The notes under the pieces are model-generated. The model had not been told where the DNA came from. It searched no databases and worked only from the letters and a program-made list of their open reading frames with translations. A program made the position numbers and the translations under genes. A stretch of DNA of 64,000 nucleotides from an uncultured Eubacteriales bacterium (GTDB lineage Bacteria > Bacillota > Clostridia > Oscillospirales > Oscillospiraceae): positions 1 through 64,000 of the forward strand of contig ONBX01000036.1 of NCBI GenBank assembly GCA_900316205.1, given 5' to 3'. Shown piece by piece: positions 1 to 8,166 of this stretch (position 1 is its first letter; each line of letters starts with the position of its first letter).

Positions 1-2
1 AC

Positions 3-476
3 CTACTGGAATACTGCAAGAAAATCATAGAGGGAATATTTGACAAGGAATCCCTCAATTCCCAAACAGATTTGTTCGACAGAATCCTGGCATCCAGCCA
101 CATGAAAATGGAGGGGCTCCAAAATCAGCCTTTTATCTTGCAGTTTATTACCAGTGCCTGGGAGGAAACTTCTCCCGAGGTGGCAGATACGCTAGCGATC
201 CTGACGGAGGAGGCCAGCAGATTCCGAAACGATCTTGTTCTGCGGGAAGAGGATGCTTTGAAATTCAAAAACCCGGAGGATGCCCAGCCGGTCTTTCAAA
301 TGCTGCTTCTGATGGCCGAGGGCTATGCGGCCCGGTACCGTGGGGCGGCGGCCTTCGATTTTCAGGCTGTCATGGAGGATTTTGAGGAGAACATCGCAAT
401 TCTGCGGCTTAAACCAGCTGACCAAGCACTATGGAACCCATCGGGGGATCAACGACCTCAGTTTCTCGGTGAATGA
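3..476 (+). CDS. TetR/AcrR-type regulator, C-terminal part (5' end outside window)
   Basis: The frame is open from the first bases of the window, so the N-terminal helix-turn-helix lies upstream. The visible part is an all-helical ligand-binding/dimerisation domain of the kind found in TetR-family repressors, and it sits directly before an ABC efflux operon that it probably represses. The frame does not stop before the ABC gene: it runs about 65 bases into the conserved ABC N-terminus in another frame, giving a non-native proline-rich tail. This suggests that the natural stop or the frame at this junction has been altered (see the ABC ATPase). The family call rests on helical pattern and context; there is no HTH to confirm it. 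Confidence 0.6.
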   Translation, partial: LLEYCKKIIEGIFDKESLNSQTDLFDRILASSHMKMEGLQNQPFILQFITSAWEETSPEVADTLAILTEEASRFRNDLVLREEDALKFKNPEDAQPVFQMLLLMAEGYAARYRGAAAFDFQAVMEDFEENIAILRLKPADQALWNPSGDQRPQFLGE

Positions 477-1275
477 GGGCGAGTTTTTCGGCTTCATTGG
501 CCCCAACGGTGCAGGAAAATCCACCACCATCCGCACGCTGATGGGCCTGATCCATCCCAGCGGCGGCAACGCCTCTATTTTCGGCCTGGACTGCCAGACC
601 AAGGCCAGTGTCATTGCCAGAGATGTGGGCTACCTTCCCAGCGAGAACAGCTATTATGAAAACATGAAGGTGCGGGACCTGCTGCAATACACCGCTGACC
701 TGTACGGCATGGACTGCGAAACGAAAATGTATGAGCTTTCTGAGCGCCTTAATCTGGATCTGACCCGGAAAATCGCAGACCTGTCTCTGGGTAACAAGAA
801 AAAGGTGGGGATTGTGTCTGCCATCATGACCTCGCCCAAGCTGCTGATTATGGACGAGCCCACCAGCGGCTTAGACCCGCTGATCCAGCAGGCCTTCTAC
901 GATATTCTGAAGGAGGAGAACAGCCGGGGAACCACCATTTTCTTCTCATCCCATGTCCTCAGCGAAGTACAGAAGCTGTGTGACCGGGTGGCAATCTTAA
1001 AAGAAGGCAAGCTCGTGGGCATTCAGTCCATCAAAGAGCTTCGGGAAAGCGGCTATAAAAAGGTCAGCCTCACCGCCAAAACAACCATTCCCCGTGACTT
1101 CTGGGGCTTGCCCGGCATTGCCAACTACACCGAGAGTCCTGACAAGACCTCTGTTTCCTTTATGTATAACGGCAATATCACAGCGATCATCGACAAGCTT
1201 CACCTGCTGCATTTGGACGATGTGCTTTTGGAAGAGCCCTCTTTGGAGGAAATCTTCATGCACTACTATGCGTAA
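382..1275 (+). CDS. ABC-2 transporter ATP-binding protein (N-terminus disturbed)
   Basis: Energises an efflux ABC-2 transporter with the next two permeases. Visible motifs are Walker A GPNGAGKST, signature LSLGNKKK, Walker B LLIMDEPTSGLDP and the switch histidine in SSHVLSE, followed by a roughly 90-residue C-terminal domain. The start is uncertain. The conserved N-terminus resumes at LNQLTKHYG (409), but the residues that normally precede it (AILRL, 396-410) are in the upstream TetR frame. One extra A in the AAA at 411-413 would explain the shift, and the expected start ATG appears as ATC at 393 behind a GAGGAG. The TTG at 382 is the nearest formal in-frame start; another ATG lies at 325 without a good ribosome site. 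Confidence 0.8.
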   Translation: MRRTSQFCGLNQLTKHYGTHRGINDLSFSVNEGEFFGFIGPNGAGKSTTIRTLMGLIHPSGGNASIFGLDCQTKASVIARDVGYLPSENSYYENMKVRDLLQYTADLYGMDCETKMYELSERLNLDLTRKIADLSLGNKKKVGIVSAIMTSPKLLIMDEPTSGLDPLIQQAFYDILKEENSRGTTIFFSSHVLSEVQKLCDRVAILKEGKLVGIQSIKELRESGYKKVSLTAKTTIPRDFWGLPGIANYTESPDKTSVSFMYNGNITAIIDKLHLLHLDDVLLEEPSLEEIFMHYYA

Positions 1276-1288
1276 GGAGGTGTCAGGC

Positions 1289-2083
1289 ATGGTCATTTTG
1301 AAATATGAACTGAAAAGGCATCGAACCTATATCCTGGGCTGGGCTATCGCCTTGGCACTGTGTATTTTTTTGATGACGCCGACTTATTACAGCTTTCTGG
1401 ATGCTGCCTCCGTGGAACTCTTTGAAACCATGGGCACCACGGACTTTTACAGGAGTGTCGGCGTATCGATGGAATACCTGACATCTCCGCTGGGTATTTA
1501 CGGGTTCCTGACCAGCTTTTTCATGATTGCCTCCGGCATTTTTGGGATGCACTTCGGCATTTCCATTCACACCAGAGAATGTACGGAAGGAACCTCGGAA
1601 TATCTGTTTACAAAGCCCTTTCCCCGGAAAGCAATTTATTGGGCAAAGGCATTGACCGTGTTTGTCGGCGTGGCGATTGTGGGTACGGGGTATCTGCTGG
1701 CTTCCCTTTTCGCCATGGCAATATTCCGTTCCGGAACTCCTTGGGGAGAGTTTTTCCTGATTGCCCTGTCCCTGACCCTTGTTACGCTGTTCTTCGCTGC
1801 AATGGGGCTGATGGTGGGAATTTTGTTTTCCCGCAACCGCAGTCCGCTGCTGACCGCCGGATTAGTCGTATTTGTGGAGTATTGCATTACCAGCTTCTCC
1901 AACATCGTCAGTAACCGAGCTATCAGCTTTCTGTCTCCCTACTCTTTCTTCGGAGCCGCTGATATCTCCAAAAACGGCTTCTATGACCTCCGGTATCTTG
2001 GATGGTGTGTGCTGCTGTTTGCCCTGTTTTTGGTGCTTTCTTACGGTGTCTTTCTGAAAAAAGACATTCAGTTCCGCAGCTAA
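1289..2083 (+). CDS. ABC-2 type transporter permease
   Basis: Membrane subunit of the efflux transporter, about 264 residues with six hydrophobic segments. The conserved ABC-2 stretch 'EGTSEYLFTKPFPRK' lies between the second and third segments. The ATG at 1289 follows a perfect AAGGAGGT (1274-1281) seven bases upstream; the longer reading frame that starts within the ATPase gene has no ribosome site. The stop of the ATPase gene overlaps this ribosome site, so the genes are translationally close-coupled. The substrate cannot be read from the sequence. Confidence 0.85.
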   Translation: MVILKYELKRHRTYILGWAIALALCIFLMTPTYYSFLDAASVELFETMGTTDFYRSVGVSMEYLTSPLGIYGFLTSFFMIASGIFGMHFGISIHTRECTEGTSEYLFTKPFPRKAIYWAKALTVFVGVAIVGTGYLLASLFAMAIFRSGTPWGEFFLIALSLTLVTLFFAAMGLMVGILFSRNRSPLLTAGLVVFVEYCITSFSNIVSNRAISFLSPYSFFGAADISKNGFYDLRYLGWCVLLFALFLVLSYGVFLKKDIQFRS

Positions 2084-2095
2084 GGAGGTGTGAAC

Positions 2096-2868
2096 ATGAA
2101 AATGAGTTTCGTCAAACCAGAAAACTTTTGTTGATCTGGCTGGGAATCATGCTGCTTCTGTGCGGTTTCTGCTATTTTGAACTTATGTCTCTACAGGATA
2201 GTCTGGATGAAATGGCAGCGATGGTCAGCCAATTTCCGAGACTGATCATGATTATGTTTGGAGTCAAAGGCGACTTGACGACATCCACCGGCTGGTATGT
2301 GTGCATCTATTTCTGGGAGGGGCTACTGGCGTTTCCCTATGCCATGTCTTTGGGGCTGTCCTGTGTGGCTAAGGAAAAGAAATTCGGAACATCGGAATAC
2401 CTGTTCACAAAGCCAGTGAAGCGGAAAACCATTGTTCTGGCGAAGGTGATCGTTTCAGCAGTGAACCTGCTGGTGTTCGCCCTGTTCAGTGGCGTGTGCA
2501 ATTATTTCACAATTGTTCTTCCTTTGGGCGGTCTGGATCAGCCGGGAGCGGTGCTTTCCACAACGATGGGAATGTTCTTTACCCAGATCCTCTTTTTTGC
2601 CCCGGGGCTGTTGTTTGCCAGCGTGCTCCTGTCCTATAGGGCTGCGGTGCGGACAGGAACAATTTTCATGCTGGCTGCCTATGCGTTGGCCTTTACTGCC
2701 GAGTACACAGGTAATCATTTTCTGGACTATCTGACCCCATTGCGTTATTTTGATGTGTACGAGGTAGCACTGCACGGTTTCCACCTTCCCTATATCTTCT
2801 TAACAATCGTTGTGGCAGGCATTTGTGTCGCAGCTGCCCTGAAGCAATGGAAACGGCGGGAATTGTGA
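2096..2868 (+). pseudogene. Second ABC-2 permease, frameshifted just after its start codon
   Basis: The body is a six-segment ABC-2 permease sharing 'GTSEYLFTKPVKRK' with its neighbour, so the pair looks like a duplicated half-transporter. A perfect AAGGAGGTG (2083-2091) precedes an ATG at 2096, but that frame stops after 12 codons. The permease frame reads N-E-F-R-Q-T-R-K from 2101 and has no start of its own near the ribosome site. One missing A in the A run at 2099-2102 would restore ATG-AAA-AAT-GAG in frame. Either the gene is broken, or starts at TTG 2128/2131, or the read has a homopolymer error. Confidence 0.7.
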
Positions 2869-2926
2869 TTTTACATGAATCGTGTATCTTGAAAAAGGCA
2901 GCTAACGATATATGGAGGAAATATTT

Positions 2927-3289
2927 ATGTTACGACCAAAAGAAGTAGTATGTAAATGGGTAGATGCGTTCAATAATCACGATGTAGAAGCAATCGTGAG
3001 CTTGTACCATGATAACGCAACCAACCATCAAGTGACAAATGATCCCGTGATTGGGATAGATGCAATCCGAGAAATGTTTACAACAGAATTTGCCACTGCC
3101 GATATGACTGCCATTGTAGAGAACATCTTTGAAGATGGACAGTGGGCGATTTTAGAATGGAAGGATCCTCTGGGACTGCGGGGATGCGGCTTCTTCCATG
3201 TTGTAAATGGTAAAATTCTGTTCCAGAGAGGATATTGGGATAAGCTGTCCTTTTTGAAGCAGCATAATTTACCTATTGAATCGTTGTGA
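2927..3289 (+). CDS. NTF2/SnoaL-like small protein
   Basis: About 120 residues with the alpha-plus-beta layout of NTF2-like folds: an N-terminal helix pair with 'WVDAFNNHDVEAIVSLY', then strands including 'WAILEWKD' and a glycine-rich 'GCGFFHVVNGKILFQRGYWD'. This family covers small isomerases, cyclases and ligand-binding proteins of varied function; no specific reaction can be inferred. The start ATG at 2927 has GGAGGAA (2914-2920) six bases upstream, which rules out the earlier ATG inside the ribosome site. It lies 58 bases after the permease gene and may be efflux-operon cargo. Confidence 0.75.
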   Translation: MLRPKEVVCKWVDAFNNHDVEAIVSLYHDNATNHQVTNDPVIGIDAIREMFTTEFATADMTAIVENIFEDGQWAILEWKDPLGLRGCGFFHVVNGKILFQRGYWDKLSFLKQHNLPIESL

Positions 3290-3327
3290 AAAAGTGAACA
3301 AAGCACGAAGTTGAAGGGATCAGTAAA

Positions 3328-3873
3328 ATGGAGCGAGGAAGAATTATCGTAATTACAGGCCCTCAGGGAACTGGAAAATCGACAGTATCAGCTATTGTTG
3401 CGAAGGAATCCTGTATGGAAAAATCAGTGCATATGCATACCGATGATTTTTACCATTACCTGAGCAAAGGGGCAATATTGCCGCATTTGCCGGAATCCAA
3501 TGAGCAAAACCTGATTGTGATCGAGGCCTTTTTAGAAGCCGCAAAGCGTTATGCCCGTGGTGGATATGATGTAATCGTGGATGGAATTATCGGCCCGTGG
3601 TTTTTGCAGCCTTGGTTAAATATCGTTCACGAAGGCTATGAAGTACATTATATCATTTTGAGAGCAAGCAAGGAGGAAACCCTGAACCGGGCGACTGGAC
3701 GTTTGAAATTGGATAGCGAAACAAATACTGAATTGGTAGAAGTGATGTGGGAGCAATTCCATCATCTTGGAGTATATGAGCGGAATGCTATAGACACAAC
3801 AAATGATTCGATTCAGGATACAGTTTCCTCAATAAACGAGAAAATTTCAAATAAAACAGCGTTGTTATTGTAA
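3328..3873 (+). CDS. P-loop kinase-like protein (AAA_33 type)
   Basis: About 181 residues. A Walker A GPQGTGKST at residues 11-19 follows a beta strand, and 'HTDDFYHY' and 'VDGIIGPWFL' occupy the positions of the substrate-binding and Walker-B-like parts of small kinases and phosphotransferases. The length fits a single-domain nucleoside/antibiotic phosphotransferase-type fold. The substrate is unknown; resistance or detoxification is only a guess from its place beside an efflux operon. It starts 38 bases after the NTF2-like gene and is followed by a strong terminator. Confidence 0.65.
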   Translation: MERGRIIVITGPQGTGKSTVSAIVAKESCMEKSVHMHTDDFYHYLSKGAILPHLPESNEQNLIVIEAFLEAAKRYARGGYDVIVDGIIGPWFLQPWLNIVHEGYEVHYIILRASKEETLNRATGRLKLDSETNTELVEVMWEQFHHLGVYERNAIDTTNDSIQDTVSSINEKISNKTALLL

Positions 3874-3894
3874 CGGAATACCACCAGCGAAAAA

Positions 3895-3940
3895 CCGCTG
3901 CTACATGGAATTAAAACCATGCGGCAGCGGCTTTTTTATT
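3895..3940. terminator. Bidirectional intrinsic terminator
   Basis: Stem CCGCTGC / GCAGCGG (3895-3901 and 3924-3930) with an inner CATGG/CCATG stem, followed by CTTTTTTATT on the plus strand and preceded by AAAAA for the minus strand. It lies between two convergent genes and can serve both. Confidence 0.85.
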
Positions 3941-4757
3941 TCCGGGCTTTATTCTTATGACTTGGGAAACTCTTTAACAACTTAGATTTCTTAAATATTC
4001 TCTTCATGGTGTCATGCTCGTCATCAAGAAGCTTATCGTAGTCAATTTGCAGTTCTTCGCAGAAGTAACGCCAAAATTCTTCAATCGGATTACTCTTGTA
4101 TTTCATGGACTGCAAAAGCCGCTGCATCTTTTTGTCGTTGGATGCGGGGCGTTCAATGGGAGCGGATTCCGTGGCATTTTGGTTTTTCTCACGGATGCTG
4201 CGAATGACCCGATCCAGATCGCCGTGGATGTTATGGAAGAAGTATTCCTCTTCGTCGATGCGGGCAGCGTCCAGAACCTGAACATACAGGTCGTTGCTCT
4301 CTGGGTTATGTTGTTGCACAATTTGGAGCCGAACCGCATTCAGCCAGTCGTTCATATTCTTAATCTGCATGGTGGCGATGCCGTCCACATAGATTTCGGT
4401 GTCAGTCATCAGCTTTAGAAAATCCGGGTGCTTTATCATCTCGCAGAGCAGACGGTTGTTGAGTCTGCCGCTTTTTAGAATATCCAAGGTTTCATCGTCC
4501 AAATGAAGCTCCGCAATTTCGTGATTCTGAACTTCACGGGATTCGGTGAGACCCAGCAGCCAGTCGGTAGAAACATGGTAGTATTCGGCAAGGATCACCA
4601 GATTCGTATGACTGATGTCTTTGTAATCATCGCTTTCATAGCTGCCCAGAGTGGATGAAGAGATTCCGGTTTCTTCCGCAAGCTGTTTTAGCGTGAATCC
4701 TTTTTCCACAACTCGCAAATCTTTTAGTTTTTCTTGTATTGATAAGCCTTTTTTCAT
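3936..4757 (-). CDS. XRE-family transcriptional regulator with long C-terminal domain
   Basis: An HTH_3 domain occupies about residues 8-70 (LKQLAEETGISSSTLGSYE, then 'YYHVSTDWLLGLTE', the usual end of this domain). A roughly 200-residue hydrophilic C-terminal part of unrecognised fold follows. ATG at 4757 has AAGGAGA just upstream, so I reject the longer frame. A palindrome overlaps its promoter, suggesting autoregulation. It is transcribed towards the efflux cargo and away from the replication/mobilisation genes. Regulators like this often control element maintenance; the target here is inferred only. Confidence 0.8.
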   Translation of the reverse strand: MKKGLSIQEKLKDLRVVEKGFTLKQLAEETGISSSTLGSYESDDYKDISHTNLVILAEYYHVSTDWLLGLTESREVQNHEIAELHLDDETLDILKSGRLNNRLLCEMIKHPDFLKLMTDTEIYVDGIATMQIKNMNDWLNAVRLQIVQQHNPESNDLYVQVLDAARIDEEEYFFHNIHGDLDRVIRSIREKNQNATESAPIERPASNDKKMQRLLQSMKYKSNPIEEFWRYFCEELQIDYDKLLDDEHDTMKRIFKKSKLLKSFPSHKNKARK

Positions 4758-4800
4758 GGCAAAATCTCCTTCCTGCGGCTGCATTTCTGCCGCTGTTTTC

Positions 4801-4830
4801 ATTATATCATGCCTTGTCCACAATCGTGGA
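4801..4830 (-). promoter_or_regulatory. Promoter and operator of the XRE regulator
   Basis: TATAAT on the minus strand at 4801-4806, with a perfect inverted repeat TCCAC-N4-GTGGA (4817-4830) just upstream, where a -35 element would lie. The -35 itself is poor, as expected if the palindrome is a regulator site. An XRE autorepressor is the obvious candidate. Confidence 0.5.
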
Positions 4831-5118
4831 AATTTTTGTTTTTCAGCCGGAAATCCTACTTTGCGGATATACAGCACGGGGGTCAAAAATGTTCCATAAT
4901 GTAGTCAGTTCATCGATGGATTATTCCAATCGAATGACCGTCCTGATGGGATATGCTTCCCGGTGAAGCAGCGCAGTGACTATCGGCAGGAACATGGAGG
5001 AACCCTGACCGATACGAGCGTGCCAACGGAAGCAAAACGCCGCAGAGAAACTGGGGCAGGAACGACATCAGGGTACAGCGGCGAACTGACACAAAAAATG
5101 ATACCGAAACACGACAAT

Positions 5119-5190
5119 CTGACAGGGGGATAGTCTACCCTGTCAGCAATCCTTCGGGGATTTTTGCACCGCTCCAAGGCGGTGTTTTGG
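5119..5190 (+). promoter_or_regulatory. Leader hairpins before the replication genes
   Basis: A perfect 9-bp inverted repeat CTGACAGGG-N10-CCCTGTCAG (5119-5146) is followed by a second hairpin CACCGC/GCGGTG (5167-5184) with a TTTTGG tail. They lie in the non-coding leader (4,900-5,236) ahead of the small Cys-rich ORF and the RepA_N-like gene. The leader could be an attenuator or part of a replication or transfer origin; I cannot decide which. Confidence 0.45.
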
Positions 5191-5236
5191 TTAAAAATCG
5201 CCCCGAAACCATACACAAAATCGGGAGGATACCATT

Positions 5237-5425
5237 GTGCCGAGAATGAGCCAAAAGAGGAAACTGGAACTGTCCTTTTTCCTGAATGATCGGGGGCGTG
5301 TCAGCTACAACAATCTGTGTCGGAAGTGCCAGCATGAATGCAGGCAGAGTTTCCGGGCAGTTGTGGTTGACTGCCCTCGTTATTTATCCAAACGAGCGAA
5401 GAAAAAGGAGAACCCAACCAAATGA
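5237..5425 (+). CDS. Small Cys-rich basic protein of the mobile element
   Basis: 62 residues starting at GTG 5237, seven bases after GGAGGA (5224-5229). It has four cysteines (C-x2-C-x3-C and a later C) and a lysine/arginine-rich tail, compatible with a small zinc- or nucleic-acid-binding protein. Its stop overlaps the next start (ATGA at 5422-5425), so it is translationally coupled to the RepA_N-like gene. Function unknown. Confidence 0.6.
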   Translation: MPRMSQKRKLELSFFLNDRGRVSYNNLCRKCQHECRQSFRAVVVDCPRYLSKRAKKKENPTK

Positions 5426-5763
5426 ATTTTGAATTTATGACGATAGACACACCGCTGCCGCCATGTATGCCCTTTCCCAGAGCGTTGCTGGGATTCCCGG
5501 TCAGCAGCACTGCTAAGGTCATGTACTGCCGGATGCTGGATGCCATGCTTTCAGATGGACAAGAGGACGAGAACGGCATCCTGTTTGTCTGTTTCCCTGT
5601 GACTGCAATCGCCGCCGCATTGTCCAGAAGCACAATGACTGTGAAGCGTTCTTTGAACGAGCTGGAAACCGCAGGACTTATCATGCGGGTGCGCCGGGGC
5701 GTTGGAGAACCGAACAGGATTTATGTGCTGACTCCGAGAGAGGACGAAGATGTTCCCTCCTGA
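5422..5763 (+). CDS. RepA_N-like replication initiator domain / winged-helix protein
   Basis: 113 residues. The segment 'FPRALLGFPVSSTAKVMYCRMLDAM' followed by a winged-helix-like region (SRSTMTVKRSLNELETAGLI, then MRVRRGVGEPNRIYVL) matches the N-terminal DNA-binding domain of RepA_N plasmid initiators and their relatives in integrative elements. It is much shorter than full plasmid RepA proteins, so it probably acts as a DNA-binding adaptor or regulator for element replication. It is coupled to the preceding ORF by ATGA overlap and followed by a terminator. Confidence 0.7.
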   Translation: MNFEFMTIDTPLPPCMPFPRALLGFPVSSTAKVMYCRMLDAMLSDGQEDENGILFVCFPVTAIAAALSRSTMTVKRSLNELETAGLIMRVRRGVGEPNRIYVLTPREDEDVPS

Positions 5764-5828
5764 GTTCGCTTGAAAACCCTCAACACTGTTGAGAGAAAAT
5801 CGAATGTGACCGCTAAGGTCAGATGAGA

Positions 5829-5880
5829 AGCCGCTGTCAGTTTTTGCGTGAATGCAAAATCCGGCAGCGGCTATTTTTTC
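5829..5880 (+). terminator. Intrinsic terminator after the RepA_N-like gene
   Basis: AGCCGCTG / CAGCGGCT stem (5829-5836 and 5865-5872) with an inner TGC/GCA pairing, then ATTTTTTC. Similar in design to the terminator at 3895. Confidence 0.8.
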
Positions 5881-6019
5881 GGAAGTCCCTTGGGGGGTTG
5901 CGAAAAAGCCGAAGAAGCTGAAAGGAGCCATAGAGGAAAGGGCGAGGTTCAGCTTCTTCGGGCAGGAGTACAGAGGGCGCAGCCCTTTGTGCATGGGTAC
6001 AGGGTCGCACAAAGTCCAG

Positions 6020-6145
6020 GGGACCTTGGTATTGCGTGGACCGAAGCGGAGCGTAGATGCAATACCCCTGTGCAGGTCAAGGGCGGCAGCCTTGCCCAGT
6101 TAAGTGGCGTTGCGCCGCTTAGTACTGGGTATTACTTGGCGCAGA
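6020..6145 (+). other. Candidate origin of transfer (oriT) upstream of the relaxase
   Basis: This non-coding stretch contains an inverted repeat GGTATTGC/GCAATACC (6028-6035 and 6059-6066), a hairpin AAGTGGCG/CGCCGCTT (6102-6120), and then AGTACTGGGTATTACTTGG (6121-6139). An inverted repeat just before a nick-like region, 80 bases upstream of a MobV relaxase gene, is the layout of known MobV oriTs. The nick position is not determined. Confidence 0.45.
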
Positions 6146-6217
6146 AATGCAGCAAGGAAGCAGCTTCGCTGCCCCTCCCCCTGCGGGGAAAATCTTTAAG
6201 AAACGGAGGAACCAAGT

Positions 6218-7492
6218 TTGAAACTGACAAAACACAACGGTCGTGCCGGAAAGAATGGCGTTTACAATCCCAAGCACAATGACCGTAATTTCGATGTGAG
6301 CAACAGCGAACACATTGACGAGCAGCGAGCCGAACACAACATCTACTGGGACTGCTACAACGGTTATCGGCAGCTGGCAGAAAAGAACAGTGACGAGATT
6401 GAGCTGGCTTCAACCTTTGAAGAAGTCGAGCAGATTTATTATCACACCCATTATTCCGATTACACGGATGGACAGAATGCCCGTAATGAAAAGAACCGAC
6501 ACACGGAGCGCAACCGCACTACAGATGAAATCCTGAAAAATAAAAAGACCTGCCCGGAGGAAAGTTTGCTCCAAATCGGAAAGATGGAGGAACACGCTTT
6601 TGCGGAAACCCTCTTTCTGGTGGCTACGGAATTTTTTGCGGAGCTGGAAAGACGCTTCGGCTCCCATGTCCACATTTTGGACTGGGCATTGCACATTGAT
6701 GAAAGCACGCCTCACATCCATGAACGCCACGTCTTTGACTGTGAAAATCAGTACGGGGAGCTTTGTCCCCAGCAGGAGAAAGCTTTGGAAGCCCTTGGCT
6801 TTGAACTGCCGGAGCCGGACAAGAAGCTGGGTCGCCACAACAACAGAAAAATGGTCTATGATGCCGCCTGCCGGGCTTTGCTGTTCGATATTTGCAGGAA
6901 GCACGGATTGCAGCTGGAGGAGGAGCCGGAGTACGGCGGTCGCAAGTATCTGGAAAAGCAGGACTTCATTCTTGCCAAGCAGAAGGAGCAGCTGGTGGCT
7001 CAGTCTCAGACGATTCAGGAGCAGGAAGCCGTCATTCAGGAAAAGGAAGAAAAGCTGGACGAGCTGACCTTGAAGCTGGATGATGTGGAAGCTCTGATTG
7101 ATGATGTTTCCGAGATTGCCTATGATAAGGCGGTGGAGGTTGTGACCGATACCGTCCGGGTGGAAACACACAAGCAGGACATTCAGCTGGTGGAGGAAAC
7201 AAAGTCCTGGCTGCTGTCCCCGGAGCGCAAGGCTCCCAAAAAGGAGCGGGAGTACGCTGCCGCCCGGCTGGACAATGTGGTTTCCAAAATAACCAAAGCC
7301 ATGCATGCAGCCGTTCGTGCAATGAAGGCTGCACTGACAAAGCCGGAGGTCAGAAAAGCAAACACCCAGCAAATCAAGGAAAATGCCAGAACTTCCATTT
7401 ATGAAATGCTGAACCGCAACAAGGCGATTGTGGCGGCTGAGGATGCCGCACGGAAAAAGGAAACTCACAAAAAACAGAATATGGAACGCTAA
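6218..7492 (+). CDS. mob: MobV-family relaxase (plasmid recombination/Mob_Pre)
   Basis: Nicks oriT and stays bound to the 5' end to pilot single-stranded DNA during mobilisation. The signature HIDESTPHIH (about residues 159-168) is the MobV motif H-x-DE-x2-PH-x-H that binds the metal. The N-terminus has the family's conserved H/N/R pattern (HN-x-R, then N-x3-HNDRN). After residue 240 comes a long coiled coil and a basic tail, usual for Mob proteins. The TTG at 6218 has CGGAGGA seven bases upstream. The element lacks its own conjugation pore, so a co-resident ICE would be required. Confidence 0.88.
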   Translation: MKLTKHNGRAGKNGVYNPKHNDRNFDVSNSEHIDEQRAEHNIYWDCYNGYRQLAEKNSDEIELASTFEEVEQIYYHTHYSDYTDGQNARNEKNRHTERNRTTDEILKNKKTCPEESLLQIGKMEEHAFAETLFLVATEFFAELERRFGSHVHILDWALHIDESTPHIHERHVFDCENQYGELCPQQEKALEALGFELPEPDKKLGRHNNRKMVYDAACRALLFDICRKHGLQLEEEPEYGGRKYLEKQDFILAKQKEQLVAQSQTIQEQEAVIQEKEEKLDELTLKLDDVEALIDDVSEIAYDKAVEVVTDTVRVETHKQDIQLVEETKSWLLSPERKAPKKEREYAAARLDNVVSKITKAMHAAVRAMKAALTKPEVRKANTQQIKENARTSIYEMLNRNKAIVAAEDAARKKETHKKQNMER

Positions 7493-7493
7493 C

Positions 7494-7542
7494 AGGCACT
7501 TGCCATTTTCGTATTGAGAATGTCAGGTGCCTTTCCTATTTT
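7494..7542 (+). terminator. Probable terminator after the relaxase gene
   Basis: AGGCACTTG / CAGGTGCCT (7494-7502, 7524-7532; one G-T pair) followed by TTCCTATTTT. The loop is large and the tail imperfect, so termination may be partial. Confidence 0.5.
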
Positions 7543-7556
7543 CAGGAGGAAATGAT

Positions 7557-8166
7557 TTGAATGTATTTGAAACAGTCAAGCAGTCTGTGACCACCCGGCA
7601 GGCTGCGGAATTGCTGCCCGTTCCACAACGACAAGACCCCCAGCATGAAGCTGGACAGGCGTTACCACTGCTTCGGCTGTGGGGCAGATGGGGATGTGAT
7701 TGACTTCACAGCGGCTCTTTATGGGCTGGGAAAGAAGAAAGCTGCTGTACAGCTGGCAAGGGACTTTGGACTGTCCTACGAGGAAGGGAAGCTCCCAGAT
7801 AAGATGAAAAAGCCCAAGCCCTGGAGCAAATCCCCAGAGGTACAGTTCAGGGAAGCACAAGAGCGCTGCTTCCGTGTTCTTGCGGATTATCTTCACCTGA
7901 TGAAACGGTGGAAAGAGGAGTATGAGCCCGAACAGACGGATGGGGAATGGCATCCCCGGTTTGTGGAAGCCTTACAGAAAATCAGCCATGTGGAATATCT
8001 GCTGGACACACTGCTGTCCGGCGATACGGAGGAACGGGCGCAGATCATTACAGAATACGGAAAGGATGTGATAGAGCTTGAAAAACGATTATCAGAACTT
8101 GCCGCCCCAGATGCAGCAAGCCGTGAAAAATACAGTAAACGCCATGCAGCCGCCCCGGAGCGTTGA
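7557..8166 (+). pseudogene. DnaG-type CHC2 zinc-finger primase fragment, frame broken near N-terminus
   Basis: TTG 7557 behind CAGGAGGAAA opens a frame reading NVFETVKQSVTTRQAAE, the usual start of element primases. The conserved zinc-finger half 'PFHNDKTPSMK' and 'YHCFGCGADGDVIDF' follows in another frame from 7615. The stretch normally joining them, with the first cysteine region (about 15 residues), is missing, so a deletion of non-triplet length has removed part of the zinc finger and broken the frame. In the second frame a TGA at 7588 precludes an upstream start, so at most a truncated protein from ATG 7645 is made. Its 3' end overlaps the helicase gene. Confidence 0.75.
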
